Shown one piece after another: positions 28,104 to 38,279 of a stretch of DNA of 64,000 nt. Position 1 is the first letter of the stretch; every line of letters starts with the position of its first letter. The stretch is from Chloroflexota bacterium (lineage in GTDB: Bacteria; Chloroflexota; UBA11872), in contig JAJEDE010000025.1 of assembly GCA_022821645.1 (NCBI GenBank), positions 124,001 to 188,000 of the forward strand, in the 5' to 3' direction. The position numbers were made by a program, and so were the translations under genes. The notes beneath the pieces were generated by a model, which was given only the letters and a program-made list of their open reading frames with translations, had not been told where the DNA came from and did not search any database.

Positions 28104-29266
28104 CCGCCGATGCCGGCGTGAGGCCAACCCGCCGCGTTCTCTTTGTCTCCGGTGAATTTCCGCCTCGCGTCGGTGGCGTGGGCGATCACGTGGTGCGGTT
28201 GGCGGCGGCGTTGATGGCGCGCGGCGTGTCCTGCCAGGTGGCAACCGAGTCGCGCGCTACAAGCGATCCGGCCGAAAACGTTCACGCGATTGCCAGCCGG
28301 TATCCGCTGCAGGCGCTGTGGAGCACGCTTCGCCTGGCGAGACGCGTTCGGCCGGACGTTATTCACGTGCACTATCAGGCCGGGGCGTTTGCGCGGCCCG
28401 GTGAACTGGTCGGGCTGGGACGCGCGATGCGACTGGCCGGAATTCCCAGCCGGCTGGTCGTGACCTTTCACGACTTGCTGCACCCCTATCTTTTTCCCAA
28501 GGCCGGTTGGTTGCGGGCTCGTGTGGTTCGGGGCCTGGCTGAGTCCGCTCACGCCGCGATTTACGTCGACGAACTGGACCGGCGCCGGGCCGTAGCGCAA
28601 GTTGACCGTGCTACGAGGGCTTTCTGGATTCCGGCGGGACCCACGATTGAGCCGCCCGCCGGCAGCAACGACAGGTCGACCGCTCGGGCCGCGCTTGGTC
28701 TGGATCGCGAGGACTTCATCGTTGGCTTTTTCGGCTTCCGCCAGCGCAGCAAGGGCCTGGGCGTGCTGGCCAAGGCCCTTCGGCGTCCTGAAATGGCTGG
28801 GTCCGGAACGCTGCTGGCCTTGATCGGGGCAGCGGAACCACCAACCAGCGGGCGACGGGCGGAGCCCGCGATGGCGGCTCGCACGTTCGACGGCGTTCGC
28901 CTGGTTGACACGGGCGCGCAGCCGCCAGACGTAATCTCGCGTTGGCTCGTCGCCTGCGATTCGATAGCCCTCCCGTTTCTGGACGGTCTGTCGGCTCGCC
29001 GCGGGTCATTTATGAATGCCGTGGCACACGGTATTCCCGTGATCACCACGCTTCCGCCAGTTGAGGGGACCGTCGACGTGAATGACGGCGAGGTAGCTCT
29101 CGTGGAGCCCGGCGACGCCGGGGCGCTGGCGAAGGCACTGGCGGAGGTTCGCGACAACCCGCTGCGCCGCCGTCGGTTGACCGAGGGCGCCCAAGCCATT
29201 GCCGCGCGGCACACCTGGTCGGTAATCGCCAAGCGTACGCTGAACGCCTATGACCTCCTGGCCTAG
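28082..29266 (+). CDS. glycosyltransferase family 4 (GT-B)
   Basis: RVLFVSGEFPPRVGGVGDHVVRLAAALMARG..., VTFHDLLHPYLF; C-terminal GT-B domain; GTG start proposed overlapping the previous gene. Confidence 0.88.
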   Translation: MDRVAALAADAGVRPTRRVLFVSGEFPPRVGGVGDHVVRLAAALMARGVSCQVATESRATSDPAENVHAIASRYPLQALWSTLRLARRVRPDVIHVHYQAGAFARPGELVGLGRAMRLAGIPSRLVVTFHDLLHPYLFPKAGWLRARVVRGLAESAHAAIYVDELDRRRAVAQVDRATRAFWIPAGPTIEPPAGSNDRSTARAALGLDREDFIVGFFGFRQRSKGLGVLAKALRRPEMAGSGTLLALIGAAEPPTSGRRAEPAMAARTFDGVRLVDTGAQPPDVISRWLVACDSIALPFLDGLSARRGSFMNAVAHGIPVITTLPPVEGTVDVNDGEVALVEPGDAGALAKALAEVRDNPLRRRRLTEGAQAIAARHTWSVIAKRTLNAYDLLA

Positions 29267-31304
29267 CGTCGGCGCGGCCAGTCGGCGCCAGTTCGCGGAG
29301 CGGCTGGCTCGCCATCTGACGCCGATGACGGCTTTGCTGGCCGCTGTCGTGGTTGGCGCCGTTCTGCGCGGCCTTCGACTTGAGCACCTGGGCGACTTCG
29401 ATTTCGACGAAGTTGCGGCGGTCTGGTATGCGCGTTCGCTTCCGCTGGACATCGTCGCGGCCATCGCCGAGGCGCCGTTCGAGCATCCACCCCTGTACTA
29501 CATGGCGCTGCATTACTGGGCGACCTGGTTCGGCGAGCAGGAGCCAATCGTGCGCTGGCTGTCGGTTCCTTTTGGTGTGCTGCTGATCCCCGCGACATAT
29601 CAGCTTGCGCGCATGTACCTGCGCCCGTGGCCGGCGGTGTTTGCCGCCGCCCTGACCGCGGTTTCGCCGATGCTGATCTTCTTCAGCCGCGAGGCGCGAA
29701 TGTACGCCGCGGCAGCCCTGTTCGGCACTTTGGCGCTGTGGCTGTTCGAGCGAGCGATGCGGCGTGGCCGACGCCGGGACTGGACATGGCTGGCGTTGAC
29801 CATTGTGGTTGGCGCCTACGTGGACTACACGGCTGCGTTGGCGCTGGTGGCCATGAACCTGACACTTCCGTGGCGCTTCAATCGCCAGCGTGGCCGCGTG
29901 CTTGCCTTCATTGCCGTTCAATTGGTGTTCGTGGCCATTGCGTTGCCATGGGTCCTGTTGGCTCGCGGTATTCAGGACAGTCTTCCGGCGTTCGGAACCG
30001 GAAGCCTGGGGCTGGACCTGGTACGCGACGTGGCGTCCAGCGCCTGGCTTGATGTCTTTGTCGGTGACGCCACCGTGCGCGGCGGCGGGCGAGCGGGCGG
30101 ACTTGTCGCGGGAGTCCTGGGCGCGCTTGTGCTAGGCGGCGCCGCCTGGGCCGTGCTGCGCCGCTCCGCGGGCCTCATGCTGGCGAAGATCGTTGCCGTG
30201 ATCGGATTCCTGGCGATCCTGCTTGTGTTCGACAAGGACTACCAGGCCCGCTACCTGCTTCCGGCGATTCCGGCGCTGGCAATCCTGGCGGCGGCCTCCC
30301 TGAGTTTCGCGCCGCGCCGTGCCTGGATAGTGGCGCCGCTGGCCGCCGTCGTTCTCGTGGCGCTCGCGGGGCCCGTCTACGCCTCGCGCGCCTATTTCGA
30401 CGACTACCGACGAGGCGACTACCGCTCGATTACCTCCACCATCGAGAACCTGGCCCGTCCGCGGCGACCGGGTCGCGACCAAGGAAAGTTCAGGGATGCG
30501 GTCGTTCTCGCCGGTCCCTGGCAGGGTTGGTACTGGCGACACTATTTTCCGGACTTCCTGGACAAGGTCGATGTCTGGTTTCTACCGGACGAAGTACCGC
30601 CAGCCGTGACGGCACGGGAAGTCAACAAGAAGCTGGAGCGAGCCACCAACAACCATAGAAGGATCTGGGTGGTCCTGGCAGGACTTGAGCAGGCCGATCC
30701 CGAGGGGCACGTCGCCGCCTGGCTGACGTCGCAATGGCAGGCCCGGTCCGAGGTCTACCGGAATGGCGTCCTGCAGTTGTATATGACCAACGTGTTGGAT
30801 CTCGTGAACCGGCGCGGTCGCGTCATACTCGACCGCGACTTTCAGATCGACCAGATCCAGTACACGGGAACGCGGGACGACCAGGGACCTCGCGAAGCGG
30901 GAGACGGGGTGCGCTTCACCGTCTTCCTGCGCGCCCAGCATCCGCTGGACTACGACCTTCGTCTGCGTATCTGGCTGCGCACGCCCAGCGGGGTGATCTA
31001 TGCCAAGGAACTCTATGCGCAGGATCGCCAATTGCGTCGAACGTCAGAATGGCAACCGGACGACAAGCACCAGTTGCGGACGGCTCTGTGGGTGCCCGCG
31101 GAGGCCGAACCGGGTTCCTACCAGGCATTCATCGCGTTTCTGCGGCCGGACGATCGGCCGCTCGCCGCCGTGGGCGAGTTGTCGGGCATCGTCCATCCGG
31201 GCGTGGACTACGTCTGGCTGGGTCCGGTGGATATCGTGCCGCCGACCGTTCCGCTGGCCAACGAGGCCAAGCTGCGCGAGGCGCTCGGCGGGCCGATTCG
31301 CTAA
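29250..31304 (+). CDS. GT-C-type membrane glycosyltransferase (PMT/ArnT, GT39/GT83-like)
   Basis: DFDFDEVAAVWYARSL...EAPFEHPPLYYMALHYWATWFGEQEPIVRWLSVPFGVLLIPATYQLARMY; many TM helices. Confidence 0.9.
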   Translation: MTSWPSVGAASRRQFAERLARHLTPMTALLAAVVVGAVLRGLRLEHLGDFDFDEVAAVWYARSLPLDIVAAIAEAPFEHPPLYYMALHYWATWFGEQEPIVRWLSVPFGVLLIPATYQLARMYLRPWPAVFAAALTAVSPMLIFFSREARMYAAAALFGTLALWLFERAMRRGRRRDWTWLALTIVVGAYVDYTAALALVAMNLTLPWRFNRQRGRVLAFIAVQLVFVAIALPWVLLARGIQDSLPAFGTGSLGLDLVRDVASSAWLDVFVGDATVRGGGRAGGLVAGVLGALVLGGAAWAVLRRSAGLMLAKIVAVIGFLAILLVFDKDYQARYLLPAIPALAILAAASLSFAPRRAWIVAPLAAVVLVALAGPVYASRAYFDDYRRGDYRSITSTIENLARPRRPGRDQGKFRDAVVLAGPWQGWYWRHYFPDFLDKVDVWFLPDEVPPAVTAREVNKKLERATNNHRRIWVVLAGLEQADPEGHVAAWLTSQWQARSEVYRNGVLQLYMTNVLDLVNRRGRVILDRDFQIDQIQYTGTRDDQGPREAGDGVRFTVFLRAQHPLDYDLRLRIWLRTPSGVIYAKELYAQDRQLRRTSEWQPDDKHQLRTALWVPAEAEPGSYQAFIAFLRPDDRPLAAVGELSGIVHPGVDYVWLGPVDIVPPTVPLANEAKLREALGGPIR

Positions 31305-32848
31305 CTATCGTCACTCGCGAGCAGCTGTTTGCGGCTGATGCCACCGCTAAGCGCCAGAACGCCGACGTAGACGGCTACGCCCGCCGCCGCGGCTGCGACC
31401 CAGGGCGCGTCACGCAGCAGCCAGGCGGTCAGCGCGAGGCAGCCCGCGGCCAGGGTCGGGCGAAGCGCGGGTTCAAACAGTTGGCGCAGCAGGCGCTCGC
31501 GACGGAGGATCCAGGCAAGAAAGATCAGGAGCACGACTTCGCTGGCGATGGTGGTGGCCGCCGCCGCTCGAAAGCCAAACACCGGGACGAGCGCGAGATT
31601 GGTGACGGCGTTGAACAGCGTCGTTAGCAGGAATGCCGGCGTGAGCCACCACTGGCGGTCAAGGGAAATGACGACGTATTGCAGCGTTCCGTTCAGATAG
31701 CTCAGCGGTAGAAACCAGATCAGGATTGACAGGGCCTGAGCCGTAAATGGCAGGAACTCTTCGTCCAGCAGAGTCCCAACAAGAGGCTCGGCATAGGCAA
31801 AGAGGAGTACGACCGCCGCGGCCGCGAACGAGATCAAGACGCGCCAGGTACGGGCGGCCCAACGTCCGAGCGCCTGCGGATCCTCCGCTACCCGCGCCAT
31901 CAGCGGAAACGCGGCAAGGACCACGGCGGCCGGAACGGCGTTGAGCGCGTTGATGAACTTGTATGCCGCGTTGTAATGCCCCACCACGGCAGTGCCTTCG
32001 ATCGCTTGAAGGATCAGGATGTCGAGTTGGACGAAAGCCGTCGCCAGGAGGCCATTGAGCATCAGCGGGAACCCGGCTGTGAGCAACGCGCCACGGTGGA
32101 TTCGGCCCTGCCCGCTTGTCTTGAGAAGACCAAGGCCGACCGGCCGCGCCAGTACCAGCAGCGAGGCCGTGCCTGACACCATCCCCGCAACGGCCAGCCC
32201 GATCACGCCCGCTCCCGCACCCAGCAGCAACAGTCCCAGCCCCACGGTCAGCGCCGACGTGCCGGCGGCGACGAGGCCCCGGCGGTCCATGCGTTCCCAC
32301 GCCCCGTAGACCGAGGCGTAGGCCTGGCCGAGGGCCGTTGGCAGCAGGCCGACCGCCAAGACGGCCGCCGTGATGACGGTGGCTGCGGAGATCGAGCCCG
32401 TCGCGTAGTAGATCAACGCCAGTCCAACCATGAGCGGGGCGCTGACGCCCACCAGGCGCAGGCGAATGACCAGGCCGGCGCCGAAGAGGGGACGCAGGTC
32501 GTGGTCGCGTCGAGCAAGGTCGCGTGTGAGCACCGTGCCCAGGCCAAAGTCGGTTAGCGCCGCGAAATACGTGAGCAGGTTCACCGCAAAGGCGTATTCG
32601 CCGTTTCGCTCGGGGCCGAGGATTCGAAGCGCCACGATCCAAAAGACCCAGAAGACCGCGCGGTCGAAGCCGCTGGCCAGGAGCGGCGTAATGGCGTTGC
32701 GCGTGAAGCGACCACGTGCCGCGGTTTCGGTTCGCAGCTCGGGCGGGGTTACGGGCCGTCCGCTGAGGACGGCAAGGTATAGCGCGGCCAGCGCGGCGAG
32801 GACCGATCCGGCGATGACGAGGGCCGGGCCCAGTACCGACTCAGGCAC
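31301..32848 (-). CDS. polysaccharide flippase (Wzx-like, MOP superfamily)
   Basis: SGFDRAVFWVFWIVALRILGPERNGEYAFAVNLLTYFAALTDFGLGTVLTRDLAR; about 12 TM helices. Confidence 0.9.
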   Translation of the reverse strand: MPESVLGPALVIAGSVLAALAALYLAVLSGRPVTPPELRTETAARGRFTRNAITPLLASGFDRAVFWVFWIVALRILGPERNGEYAFAVNLLTYFAALTDFGLGTVLTRDLARRDHDLRPLFGAGLVIRLRLVGVSAPLMVGLALIYYATGSISAATVITAAVLAVGLLPTALGQAYASVYGAWERMDRRGLVAAGTSALTVGLGLLLLGAGAGVIGLAVAGMVSGTASLLVLARPVGLGLLKTSGQGRIHRGALLTAGFPLMLNGLLATAFVQLDILILQAIEGTAVVGHYNAAYKFINALNAVPAAVVLAAFPLMARVAEDPQALGRWAARTWRVLISFAAAAVVLLFAYAEPLVGTLLDEEFLPFTAQALSILIWFLPLSYLNGTLQYVVISLDRQWWLTPAFLLTTLFNAVTNLALVPVFGFRAAAATTIASEVVLLIFLAWILRRERLLRQLFEPALRPTLAAGCLALTAWLLRDAPWVAAAAAGVAVYVGVLALSGGISRKQLLASDDS

Positions 32849-33000
32849 TGGAAGAGGGGAGGGGGCGGGCCTCGGCCAGGAGCAGGACCACCGTCATGGC
32901 CGGAGGCCCGCCACTAGATCAATCGTGCTCATGCGCGAAGTGTGACGCGCCCCAGCCATGTTCTTTTCTGATCCGCAGTTAGGCTACCCTGAATGAAGCG

Positions 33001-33195
33001 ATGCCTTCACTAACCACCAAAGCGTACGACTGCCTGGACTGTGGCCGGCGCTATACCGTGCTGCTGCGATTCTTCGAGACCGGGCGGGGACCCGTGGACC
33101 GCGGCTGTCCAGCTTGCGGAAGTCGGAACCGGCGGCGGCGGCGCGGCCTCTTCTCGTTTCTGCGCGACGCCTATCTGACCTACAGCACGACCTGA
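33001..33195 (+). CDS. small zinc-ribbon protein (FmdB-like)
   Basis: YDCLDCGRRYTVLLRFFETGRGPVDRGCPACGSRN, two CxxC pairs. Confidence 0.7.
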   Translation: MPSLTTKAYDCLDCGRRYTVLLRFFETGRGPVDRGCPACGSRNRRRRRGLFSFLRDAYLTYSTT

Positions 33196-33328
33196 GCGGT
33201 CACGGGAACCGCCGGCGTGCCCGGCGCCACCATGGGGGGCATCCTGGACTTCAGCGACGACGGCTGAATCCCGGCCGCCTGACGCGTCGCGCCCCTACAA
33301 TCACTCGCCACGGCCCAGCGCAACCCAC

Positions 33329-33937
33329 GTGATGCAACGTCTGTCTCCACCCGCCCAGCGCCTGGTCTTTGGGCTCATGGTGGCTGTGGGCGTGTTCGTG
33401 CTGTTCCTTCTGTTCGAGCGAATGCTTGGACGGTTCGGCCTGGACTTCATCGTTTACTTCGAACCGTCGAATTTGCAGGAGGATCGGCGGCTGCCGCTTG
33501 ACGGCCGCGAGAGCGCTGAATATGCGGTCCGCACCGTCGAAACATTCGACGACGCCGCTTCGCGCCAGCCGACAACGCTCATGGTCCACGGCGATGCGCG
33601 CGCGGAGGTGGACTTTGAAGTGGTCAGGTCGGAATTCGAGCGTGGAACGGTCATCATCGTGGTCAATATGACGCCCGAGGAACTTGCGCCGCTCGTGGAT
33701 CCCGGGATTGCGGAGGTTGCCACCGTCGACGCGCCGCTCCAGGAGCCCTTTTACACGCTGATCGCCAAGAACGAGGAGCAGTGCCAGGCGGGGCTGCAAC
33801 CAGGTTGTGGCGCCTTTGCGGTGGAGGCGCGCAACTTCACTGACTTCAGCGACCTCGCCAGCCAGGCGAGGTCCGCCTTGAATGTTCGCCTGCGCGCCCT
33901 GCTCACGCCCACGGCCGAGCCGGTACCGGCGCGCTGA
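33329..33937 (+). CDS. membrane-anchored hypothetical protein
   Basis: N-terminal TM segment (LVFGLMVAVGVFVLFLLFERML); 202-aa ORF, no recognised domain. Confidence 0.6.
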   Translation: MMQRLSPPAQRLVFGLMVAVGVFVLFLLFERMLGRFGLDFIVYFEPSNLQEDRRLPLDGRESAEYAVRTVETFDDAASRQPTTLMVHGDARAEVDFEVVRSEFERGTVIIVVNMTPEELAPLVDPGIAEVATVDAPLQEPFYTLIAKNEEQCQAGLQPGCGAFAVEARNFTDFSDLASQARSALNVRLRALLTPTAEPVPAR

Positions 33938-34128
33938 GCAGTCGGCGTCGACTTGCACCTGGCGTCAGGGTGGTGGTCTGGACGGGGAGCCGCGAGCAGC
34001 GCTTCGCGCGATGTCAGTGATACCTTCGGCACTATGCGCTGGCGGTTATGGGCGGTGGCCGGAAGGCGCGACTAATTGGGCGCACCCGTTCGTCGGCAGT
34101 GGTCGCGAGCGATTCGCAGGAAGCCGCC

Positions 34129-34332
34129 ATGACTGAGTCGATTATCACCGCCGCCGCCGCTGTCGCGGCATTGGTCGCGGCGGGCGGCGCGTTCTACCGC
34201 TCGGGCAAGGTTGAAGCGGCCATCGGCGGTCTGCACAAGGCCGACGAACGGCTTCAGGCCAGCATCGACCAGGTTCGCGAGGATGTGCGCGAACTGCGAA
34301 CGATTCTCTTGAGCCAGCAGCGAAGCGACTAG
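34129..34332 (+). CDS. small N-terminally anchored coiled-coil protein
   Basis: MTESIITAAAAVAALVAAGGAFYRSGKVEAAIGGLHKADERLQASIDQVREDVRELRTILLSQQRSD. Confidence 0.5.
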   Translation: MTESIITAAAAVAALVAAGGAFYRSGKVEAAIGGLHKADERLQASIDQVREDVRELRTILLSQQRSD

Positions 34333-34384
34333 CGCCCGAGGTCTCGCCGCAAGAGCCGATGCAGCGGCAACGGCGGGTTGACCG

Positions 34385-35443
34385 CTAGCTCGGACGCGAT
34401 ACGTCGCAGGGGCGGCCAGTTCGCGCTGATTCGAGGGCCGCGACCACCGTGGCGACGATGTGGCGGCCCTGACGGGCATTGAGCAGCGTGTCTTCGCCGG
34501 TGTCCAGGGCGGTCACGAAGTGGTCGACCTGGCGGCGGTCGGTCTCCTGGTCCGTGCGTCGGCTGCGGTCGTCGTCCGGGGCAAGGCCGCGGGTGTGTAC
34601 GGCGACTTCCGGGCGCGGTTCGGCGACGACCAGGGCGCCCGTGGATCCAACGACATGCACGCGAAGCTCGCCGATGTTGGGATGGCTGGGGCGCCCGATC
34701 CGGCCGCTGCAGAGCGAGCCAACGACGCCGCCCTCCATTTCGAGGGAGACCGTGGCGATGTCCTCGACCCCCCGCTCGGCGTGGCGCCGGAAGAAGTGCG
34801 CCGAGGCGCGGCCGAAGGCTCGCCGTGCATCCAGGCCCAGGATGTGGCGCATGTAGGCCAGGGGGTAGATGCCCTCGACGGTCAGCTCACCTTCGCTGAG
34901 CCAGGAGTCCGGGATGTCTTCCGGCTCGTCTGAGTCCAGCAGCACGCCAGCGTCCTTGCAGAAGAAGAAGTCGACGTGGATGGCGCGCGGCTCGCCGATC
35001 TCGCCCGCATGCACGACCCGGCGCGCCTCTTCAATCGCGGGCTGGGTATTCCGATTCCAGAGCAGGAATCTGACGCCCGCTCGCTCCACGGCGTCGACGA
35101 TTGCGTCGCAGTCGGCAACTGCGGGGGCCATGGGCTTGTCCTGCACGACGTGCAGGCCCGCATTGGCCGCTCGCACGCTGAGTTGCGCGTGGCGCGCGGC
35201 TTCCGATGAGACCACGGCAACGTGCGGTTGATGCCGGGCGATGGCCGCGTCGGCGCCGGGCTCGTAGGGAACGCCCAGGTCGGCGGCGAGCTGTTCGTTG
35301 CATTCGTGCACCCAGTCGGCGGCGGACGGCTCGTCGGATACGCCCACGACCTGGAAGCGCGGATGGTCCTTGAACGCCAGCGGCACGTAGTCGTGCTTCG
35401 CCGCGCTCAAGGCCAGCACGCGATAGCGCTCAGGCGAGGACAT
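34385..35443 (-). CDS. Gfo/Idh/MocA family oxidoreductase
   Basis: HVVQDKPMAPAVADCDAI, RFLLWNRNTQPAIEEARR; Rossmann N-terminus. Confidence 0.87.
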   Translation of the reverse strand: MSSPERYRVLALSAAKHDYVPLAFKDHPRFQVVGVSDEPSAADWVHECNEQLAADLGVPYEPGADAAIARHQPHVAVVSSEAARHAQLSVRAANAGLHVVQDKPMAPAVADCDAIVDAVERAGVRFLLWNRNTQPAIEEARRVVHAGEIGEPRAIHVDFFFCKDAGVLLDSDEPEDIPDSWLSEGELTVEGIYPLAYMRHILGLDARRAFGRASAHFFRRHAERGVEDIATVSLEMEGGVVGSLCSGRIGRPSHPNIGELRVHVVGSTGALVVAEPRPEVAVHTRGLAPDDDRSRRTDQETDRRQVDHFVTALDTGEDTLLNARQGRHIVATVVAALESARTGRPCDVSRPS

Positions 35444-36431
35444 AGCCGTTTTCCTTCAGGTGGGCGGTCTGACCCGATGCGCTGGACGCTGCCACAGCCT
35501 CGGCGACCTGAAGCGCCACCATCGCGTCGGCGCCCGAGACGGATGGATCTCGGCCCTCGTTGATTGCGCCGGCGAACTCATCGATCTGGGCGCGTACGGC
35601 GATCGCCCGCTGGTCACTCACGAACGCCTGCGGGCGTCCGCCTCGATAGACAAGATGCACGTTGTGATGGTCGTCGGCGTAAGCCGCGCCCAGGGACCCG
35701 ATGAGCGCCAGCGAGTAGTAGCCGCTGCCCAGCGGCAAGCCCGTGGCAATGCCGCAGATCGCCATGGCCCCGGACTCATACCCGAGATGGATCTGCAAGA
35801 GGTCCGGCCCGGCCAACGCGTGGACGAACGTGGGCCGCTCGCCCAGCAGCCAGAGCGCCTGATCGATCTCATGCACGCCTTCGTGAACGGCCAGGCCACC
35901 GCTGCGAGCCTGGTCGTGTTTCCAGCCTGCGGGCGGCCCGGGGAAACGGCGCAGCCAGCGGTGGCTGCGGAGCATGCCGGGCTTCCCCAATTCGCCTGCG
36001 GCCAACGCCCGATGCACCTGCACGTTGGCGGGCATGAAGCGCAGTGTGTGGGCAGCCATCAGGCGCACGTCGGCACGCTCGGCGGCTTGCTTGACCTCCC
36101 CGCCCTCGTCGGCCGACAACGCCAGCGGCTTCTCGACCAATACGTGCCGACCTGCGCGAATGGCGGTCAATGCGATATGAGCGTGTGAGTCGTTCGGCGT
36201 GTTGACGATCACCGCATCAAAGTCGGCGTCCCTTGATGCGAGGAGCGACTCGAGATCTCCGACGTGCCGAATGGCATTGGCCGCGCTCGCTACCGACCCT
36301 GCCGCCTGCGAATCGATGTCCACGACTACGGTTAATTCGCAGTGGTCGGAAGCGGCGGCTGCGGCGGCAAGGGCTGGAGCGTTGCGTCCACAGCCAACGA
36401 GCGCCAGACGAATCACGGCCGCACCTCGCAA
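35430..36431 (-). CDS. Gfo/Idh/MocA family oxidoreductase
   Basis: RLALVGCGRNAPALAAAAAAS, VIVNTPNDSHAHIALTAIRAGRHVLVEKPLALS, GGLAVHEGVHEIDQALWLLGERP. Confidence 0.92.
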   Translation of the reverse strand: MRGAAVIRLALVGCGRNAPALAAAAAASDHCELTVVVDIDSQAAGSVASAANAIRHVGDLESLLASRDADFDAVIVNTPNDSHAHIALTAIRAGRHVLVEKPLALSADEGGEVKQAAERADVRLMAAHTLRFMPANVQVHRALAAGELGKPGMLRSHRWLRRFPGPPAGWKHDQARSGGLAVHEGVHEIDQALWLLGERPTFVHALAGPDLLQIHLGYESGAMAICGIATGLPLGSGYYSLALIGSLGAAYADDHHNVHLVYRGGRPQAFVSDQRAIAVRAQIDEFAGAINEGRDPSVSGADAMVALQVAEAVAASSASGQTAHLKENGYVLA

Positions 36432-36611
36432 GCGTTGCAGGTGTGGATTCTAGCGCCGACGAGTCGCCAGTGGGCCTGCGGTCGGCAATGTGGCATCACG
36501 GCTGCGGACCAAAGACGTTTTACGAGCACGGTCGCCGTCCCGGCTGTCGGGTGATCCCGCGGCGCTAGACTCGTCAACCTGAGGAACGATGGCTCAGTCC
36601 TCCACCATTCA

Positions 36612-38279
36612 ATGACCCAGATCCCTCGCCGTCGCGTACTGCAAGCGGGTCTCACGGGCGCAATTGCCCTGGCGGCGGGTTCGGCCGCCGTGATGGCCGA
36701 CGTTGGCGCCGAATTTTTTGCAAACCTGGAACAGGGCGCCGGCAGCGCGCCATGGGGCGTGGCGGTCGGCCCGGATGGGCTGATCTACGTCACCGACTCG
36801 CGACTCAACCAGCTCGCGGCTCACTCGCCGGCCGGCGGCATTGTGCGCATCCTGGCCACGTCGGGCTCCGCACCGGGAGAGCTACGGCGACCGCAGGGAG
36901 TGACGGTCTCGTCCAAAGGCGAGGTATTCGTCGTGGACGGCGGCAATCGTCGAGTCCAGGTCTTTGACCTGCAAGGCGCCGTCCTTCGCCAATGGGGCCG
37001 CCGCGGTTCGGATCCGGGCGAGTTCAACGCACCGCGCGGCATCGCGCTCGACACGTTTGGTGATGTCTACGTAGCCGACGGGTTCAATGACCGGGTGCAG
37101 AAGTTTGATTCCAGCGGCGAGTTCCAGTTGGCCTGGGGTTCGCGCGGCCGAGCGCCGGGCCAGTTCGGCACGCCGACGGGAATCGCCGTGGGGACCTCGC
37201 AGTTGGTCTACGTTGCCGACACCTTCCGTGATCGCATCCAGGCCTTTGAGCTCAATGGCTCGTTTGTGCGAGTCGTGGTTGAAGCGCCCGTGATCCGAAA
37301 CCCGATCGGCCTGGACGTGGATCTCTCCGATCGTCTTTACATAACGGACGACATCGATCAGCGACTAATCATCATTGAGCACAATGGAACGACGGCTGGA
37401 TCGGTCGGCGCCGAGGGACGGCAAACGGGGGAGTTTCAATTCCCTCGAGGCGTGGCGGTCGACCAGGCCGGCCGCATCTACGCGGCCGACTCGCTCAACC
37501 ACCGCGTGCAGTCACTGCAGACAGGTCTGCAGCAGACGCTGCCGCCGCCGGAAGCGGCCGACCTGGCGGTTGGAGTTGCGGCGCGGGCACCGCACACCTC
37601 GCCAACCGCTCACAACCTCACCAACTGGCTCGTCCGTCGCACGGGTCAATTCCGGGTGGCGCCGTTTGCGGCGTATTTCACGACCTCCGGTGGGATCGAT
37701 CGCTGGGGATGGCCAATCTCCGAGCCACTGATCGAGAGCGAGGGCACGGTCTCGCAGTACTTCCAACGCGGGGTCATGGACTGGACGGCGGACGCGGTCG
37801 GTAGCCAGGCCGTTCTGCCACGCCCGGTGTGGGACTTTCTGGGCGGTGGGCGAGGCGGGGCGCCTGACCTGGGCGTTGAGGCGAACGTCATATCCGACCA
37901 ACCCGGCGAGATGATCGGTACGTGGGGGCACCGCGTGTCGAACTTCGCCATTGACGGCACTGAGATCGGGTTTCTCGATTTCTTCAACACCTACGGCGGC
38001 GAGGCACAGTTTGGCGCCCCGCGCACCGAGGCACGGCCGGATACCGGAGCCGCCGGCACCTTGTATTCGGACGACGCACCGTTAGGGATCATCCGCCAGT
38101 ACTTCCAGAACGCCGTGTTCGAGTTCGCCCCCGACCGTCCGCAGCCGGTGCGCCTGCGTCTGATCGGCCAGTCGCTGCGGGATCGCCGGTATCCGGCCTG
38201 GGAGGAGCTACCGGCGTTCACCGACCAGCCGCCGGTCGAAAAGGGCCAGGCGGTCGACATCCCGGAGCTAAGTCCCTAA
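36612..38279 (+). CDS. NHL-repeat beta-propeller protein with probable Tat signal
   Basis: PRRRVLQAGLTGAIALAAGSAA signal; repeated PRGIALDTFGDVYVADGFNDRVQKFDSSG units. Confidence 0.9.
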   Translation: MTQIPRRRVLQAGLTGAIALAAGSAAVMADVGAEFFANLEQGAGSAPWGVAVGPDGLIYVTDSRLNQLAAHSPAGGIVRILATSGSAPGELRRPQGVTVSSKGEVFVVDGGNRRVQVFDLQGAVLRQWGRRGSDPGEFNAPRGIALDTFGDVYVADGFNDRVQKFDSSGEFQLAWGSRGRAPGQFGTPTGIAVGTSQLVYVADTFRDRIQAFELNGSFVRVVVEAPVIRNPIGLDVDLSDRLYITDDIDQRLIIIEHNGTTAGSVGAEGRQTGEFQFPRGVAVDQAGRIYAADSLNHRVQSLQTGLQQTLPPPEAADLAVGVAARAPHTSPTAHNLTNWLVRRTGQFRVAPFAAYFTTSGGIDRWGWPISEPLIESEGTVSQYFQRGVMDWTADAVGSQAVLPRPVWDFLGGGRGGAPDLGVEANVISDQPGEMIGTWGHRVSNFAIDGTEIGFLDFFNTYGGEAQFGAPRTEARPDTGAAGTLYSDDAPLGIIRQYFQNAVFEFAPDRPQPVRLRLIGQSLRDRRYPAWEELPAFTDQPPVEKGQAVDIPELSP

